From: JAFEDN01 sp963795715 | Lineage (GTDB): Bacteria > Pseudomonadota > Gammaproteobacteria > Coxiellales > Coxiellaceae | Reading direction: 5' to 3' | NCBI GenBank assembly: GCA_963795715.1 | Contig: CAWCIY010000002.1 | Span: 1,612,001 to 1,676,000 of the forward strand | DNA: 64,000 nt | Shown here: positions 63,941 to 64,000 of the stretch, in pieces | Numbering within the stretch: position 1 is the first letter of the stretch | How the letters are laid out: the number at the start of each line of letters is the position of its first letter | The notes under the pieces: generated by a model | The model's input: the letters and a program-made list of their open reading frames with translations, nothing else | What the model was told of the DNA's origin: nothing | Databases searched by the model: none | Translations under genes and position numbers: made by a program

Positions 63941-64000
63941 ATGTCGAAAAAAGAAGTCACTGATTTAATCATAAAATATGATTCTCTGCTTTATGATTAC
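63941..64000 (+). CDS. Start of a gene cut by the window edge
   Basis: Twenty codons are present, beginning MSKKEVTDLIIKYDS, with a GGGAG ribosome binding site about 8 nt upstream. Possible -10 TAGAAT at 63910-63915. The family cannot be told from this length. Confidence 0.55.
   Translation, partial: MSKKEVTDLIIKYDSLLYDY

Overview
The window looks like a chromosome segment of a gammaproteobacterium, most plausibly Legionellales/Coxiellaceae-like and host-associated. The reasons are the protein style of the housekeeping genes (nuo, mre, dcw, secA-dciA-lpxC), the moderately AT-rich coding, and a set of eukaryote-like proteins: a TKL-type kinase, NACHT-WD40, SET-ankyrin. No 16S rRNA gene is present, so the genus cannot be named.

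Layout. 1-2630: a cut-off gene, repeats, ruvAB and a decayed AAA-ATPase gene that keeps its promoter/operator. 2647-12563 (minus): tpiA-secG-tRNA-Leu-nuoABCDEFGHI, in which the usual nuoJKLMN tail is absent. 12757-20282 (minus): an orphan membrane protein, a frameshifted FolM-type reductase, a cNMP-binding protein, a glutamate-type dehydrogenase, a lysozyme with a small exported partner, a PpiD without its parvulin domain, and another orphan. 20535-21986: an AlbA/HATPase protein containing an 11-bp tandem repeat.

22124-38739: a genomic island set in the 3' end of tRNA-Asp. It is bounded by a 14-bp direct copy of the tRNA 3' end. It holds a decayed P4-type integrase, DUF6387, a frameshifted HEPN-like gene, an amber-interrupted YhcG/DUF1016 nuclease, AlpA-orf-DUF3987 (a satellite-type core), a SET-like ankyrin protein, and a two-ORF giant built as pseudokinase / degenerate NACHT / active kinase / NACHT / pentapeptide / 14 WD40. 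The ancestral order appears to have been hupB-tRNA-Val-tRNA-Asp-ppiD, now split by about 19 kb.

38723-46730: tRNA-Asp, tRNA-Val, hupB, tldD, mreDCB, a VUT transporter, wrbA-yihY and tolQR. 46861-63419: an orphan, secA, dciA, lpxC and a compact division/cell-wall cluster (ftsZ, ftsA, ftsQ, murC, murG, ftsW, murD, mraY, murF) that lacks murB and ddl inside and murE/ftsI/ftsL/rsmH/mraZ upstream. The right end holds unassigned sequence and the start of another gene.

A modular hairpin repeat recurs in gaps throughout the window, at about ten sites, four of them in the lpxC-ftsW interval. Its stems change with matching changes on both sides, which suggests a structured RNA or a mobile hairpin element.
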